Assembly: GCF_900540665.1 (NCBI RefSeq)
Contig: NZ_UQGV01000103.1
Span: forward strand, 1 to 5,603
From: an uncultured Catenibacterium sp.
GTDB taxonomy: Bacteria; Bacillota_I; Bacilli_A; Erysipelotrichales; Coprobacillaceae
DNA length: 5,603 bases
Direction: 5' to 3'
Positions 4,924 through 5,603 of this stretch are shown in pieces; position 1 is the first letter of the stretch; the number at the start of each line of letters is the position of its first letter. The notes under the pieces are model-generated. The model worked only from the letters and a program-made list of their open reading frames with translations, had not been told where the DNA came from and did no database searches. The position numbers and the translations under genes were made by a program.

Positions 4924-5603
4924 ATGAATTACAAAAGCACACTCTTAATGCCAAAAACTGATTTTGAGATGCGTGGTAAGCTTCCTACTAAGGAACCTGC
5001 TTACGTAGAAAGATGGCAGAACGCTAACATGTATGAAAAGGTAATCAAGCAGAATGAAGGGAAAGAACATTTCATTTTCCATGATGGACCTCCATATGCA
5101 AATGGTAACATGCATGTTGGACATATGTTAAATAAGGTTATTAAAGACGTTATTTGTCGTTATAAGAATATGGAAGGTTTCTATACACCATATATTCCAG
5201 GCTGGGATACTCATGGTTTACCTATCGAAAATGCGATTCAGAAGCAGGGTGTAGATAGAAAATCTATGTCTACTGCAAAGTTCAGAGAAAAATGTTATGC
5301 CTATGCATTAAAACAGGTAGAACGTCAGATGCAGCAGTGTATCCGTGTTGGTACATTTGCAGACTACAAACATCCATATTTAACTCTACATAAAGAATTC
5401 GAAGCAAGACAGATTGATGTATTTGCGAAGATGGCTGTAGATGGATTAATCTATAAAGGATTAAAGCCAGTATACTGGTCACCTTCATCTGAATCAGCAT
5501 TAGCTGAAGCAGAAGTAGAATACCATGATGTAAAATCACCTACTATCTATGTTCGTTTCAAGGTAAAAGATGGTAAAGGTATCTTAGAAGGTGATGATAA
5601 CTA
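4924..5603 (+). CDS. ileS: Isoleucine-tRNA ligase, N-terminal part (cut by window end)
   Basis: IleRS charges tRNA-Ile with isoleucine in the cytoplasm and edits mischarged valine. Only the first 226 codons (plus two bases) of a protein that normally has about 900-930 residues are present; the reading frame is open to the window end. The class I signature is GPPYANGNMHVGH (55-67), with HVGH as the HIGH motif, followed by NKVIKDVICRYKNMEG (70-85) and PGWDTHGLPIE (92-102), which together identify IleRS among its close relatives. YWSPSSESALAEAEVEY (184-200) marks the approach to the CP1 editing domain. AAAGGGGA (4911-4918) is 5 nt before the ATG. The ATC specifier of the preceding T-box independently supports the assignment. 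All nine Gln codons seen are CAG. Confidence 0.97.
   Translation, partial: MNYKSTLLMPKTDFEMRGKLPTKEPAYVERWQNANMYEKVIKQNEGKEHFIFHDGPPYANGNMHVGHMLNKVIKDVICRYKNMEGFYTPYIPGWDTHGLPIENAIQKQGVDRKSMSTAKFREKCYAYALKQVERQMQQCIRVGTFADYKHPYLTLHKEFEARQIDVFAKMAVDGLIYKGLKPVYWSPSSESALAEAEVEYHDVKSPTIYVRFKVKDGKGILEGDDN

Noticed and set aside
4987..5124. HVGH in place of HIGH in IleRS as a possible resistance or divergent feature
   Set aside because: Val for Ile is a common conservative variant of this class I motif, and the surrounding signature is fully typical of ordinary bacterial IleRS.
5282..5539. 85-codon open frame on the minus strand
   Set aside because: It lies inside ileS, where the + strand encodes conserved IleRS sequence; the peptide is Leu/Ile/His-rich as expected from antisense reading.
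1..5603. Mobile elements, CRISPR arrays, toxin-antitoxin pairs, or tRNA/rRNA genes
   Set aside because: No direct-repeat arrays, transposase or integrase motifs, or tRNA-like cloverleaf were seen; the tRNA-related signals are those of the T-box leader.

Overview
The window is a stretch of a low-GC Gram-positive (Firmicutes) chromosome. The evidence is AT-rich coding sequence, AGGAGG-type ribosome binding sites, a T-box leader in front of ileS, and the sepF-ylmH-divIVA-ileS order known from the end of the Bacillus division and cell-wall (dcw) region. The style of the proteins and of the codons fits the Erysipelotrichia/Coprobacillaceae side of the Firmicutes, but this is an impression; no 16S or other decisive marker is present.

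Layout, all on the + strand. Positions 1-29 look like the tail of an upstream terminator. A near-consensus sigma-A type promoter (40-67) then drives a 656-residue protein that fuses a family 4 glycosyltransferase (probably a diacylglycerol glucosyltransferase type) to a full-length RecX domain. Its stop overlaps the start of a YhaM-type OB-fold/HD-domain 3'-5' exoribonuclease. An extended -10 promoter in the short gap after yhaM precedes sepF. Between sepF and ylmH there is a hairpin with a T-tract, and ylmH has no ordinary Shine-Dalgarno sequence directly before its start. divIVA follows ylmH closely. A 194-nt non-coding gap after divIVA holds a T-box riboswitch with an ATC (Ile) specifier, a UGGU acceptor-binding bulge and a terminator, then ileS, which is cut off by the window end after 226 codons.

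Functionally the window joins membrane glycolipid synthesis and recombination control (GT4-RecX), RNA turnover (YhaM), division-site and pole organisation (SepF, DivIVA), ribosome quality control (YlmH) and isoleucine charging (IleS). SepF and DivIVA are both membrane-associated organisers of division and growth. ileS has its own tRNA-Ile-sensing control and apparently its own promoter inside the 3' end of divIVA.

I do not see a mobile element, CRISPR array, phage gene or tRNA/rRNA gene. The most unusual items are the GT4-RecX fusion, with a possible internal translation start at the domain junction, and the sepF-ylmH junction.
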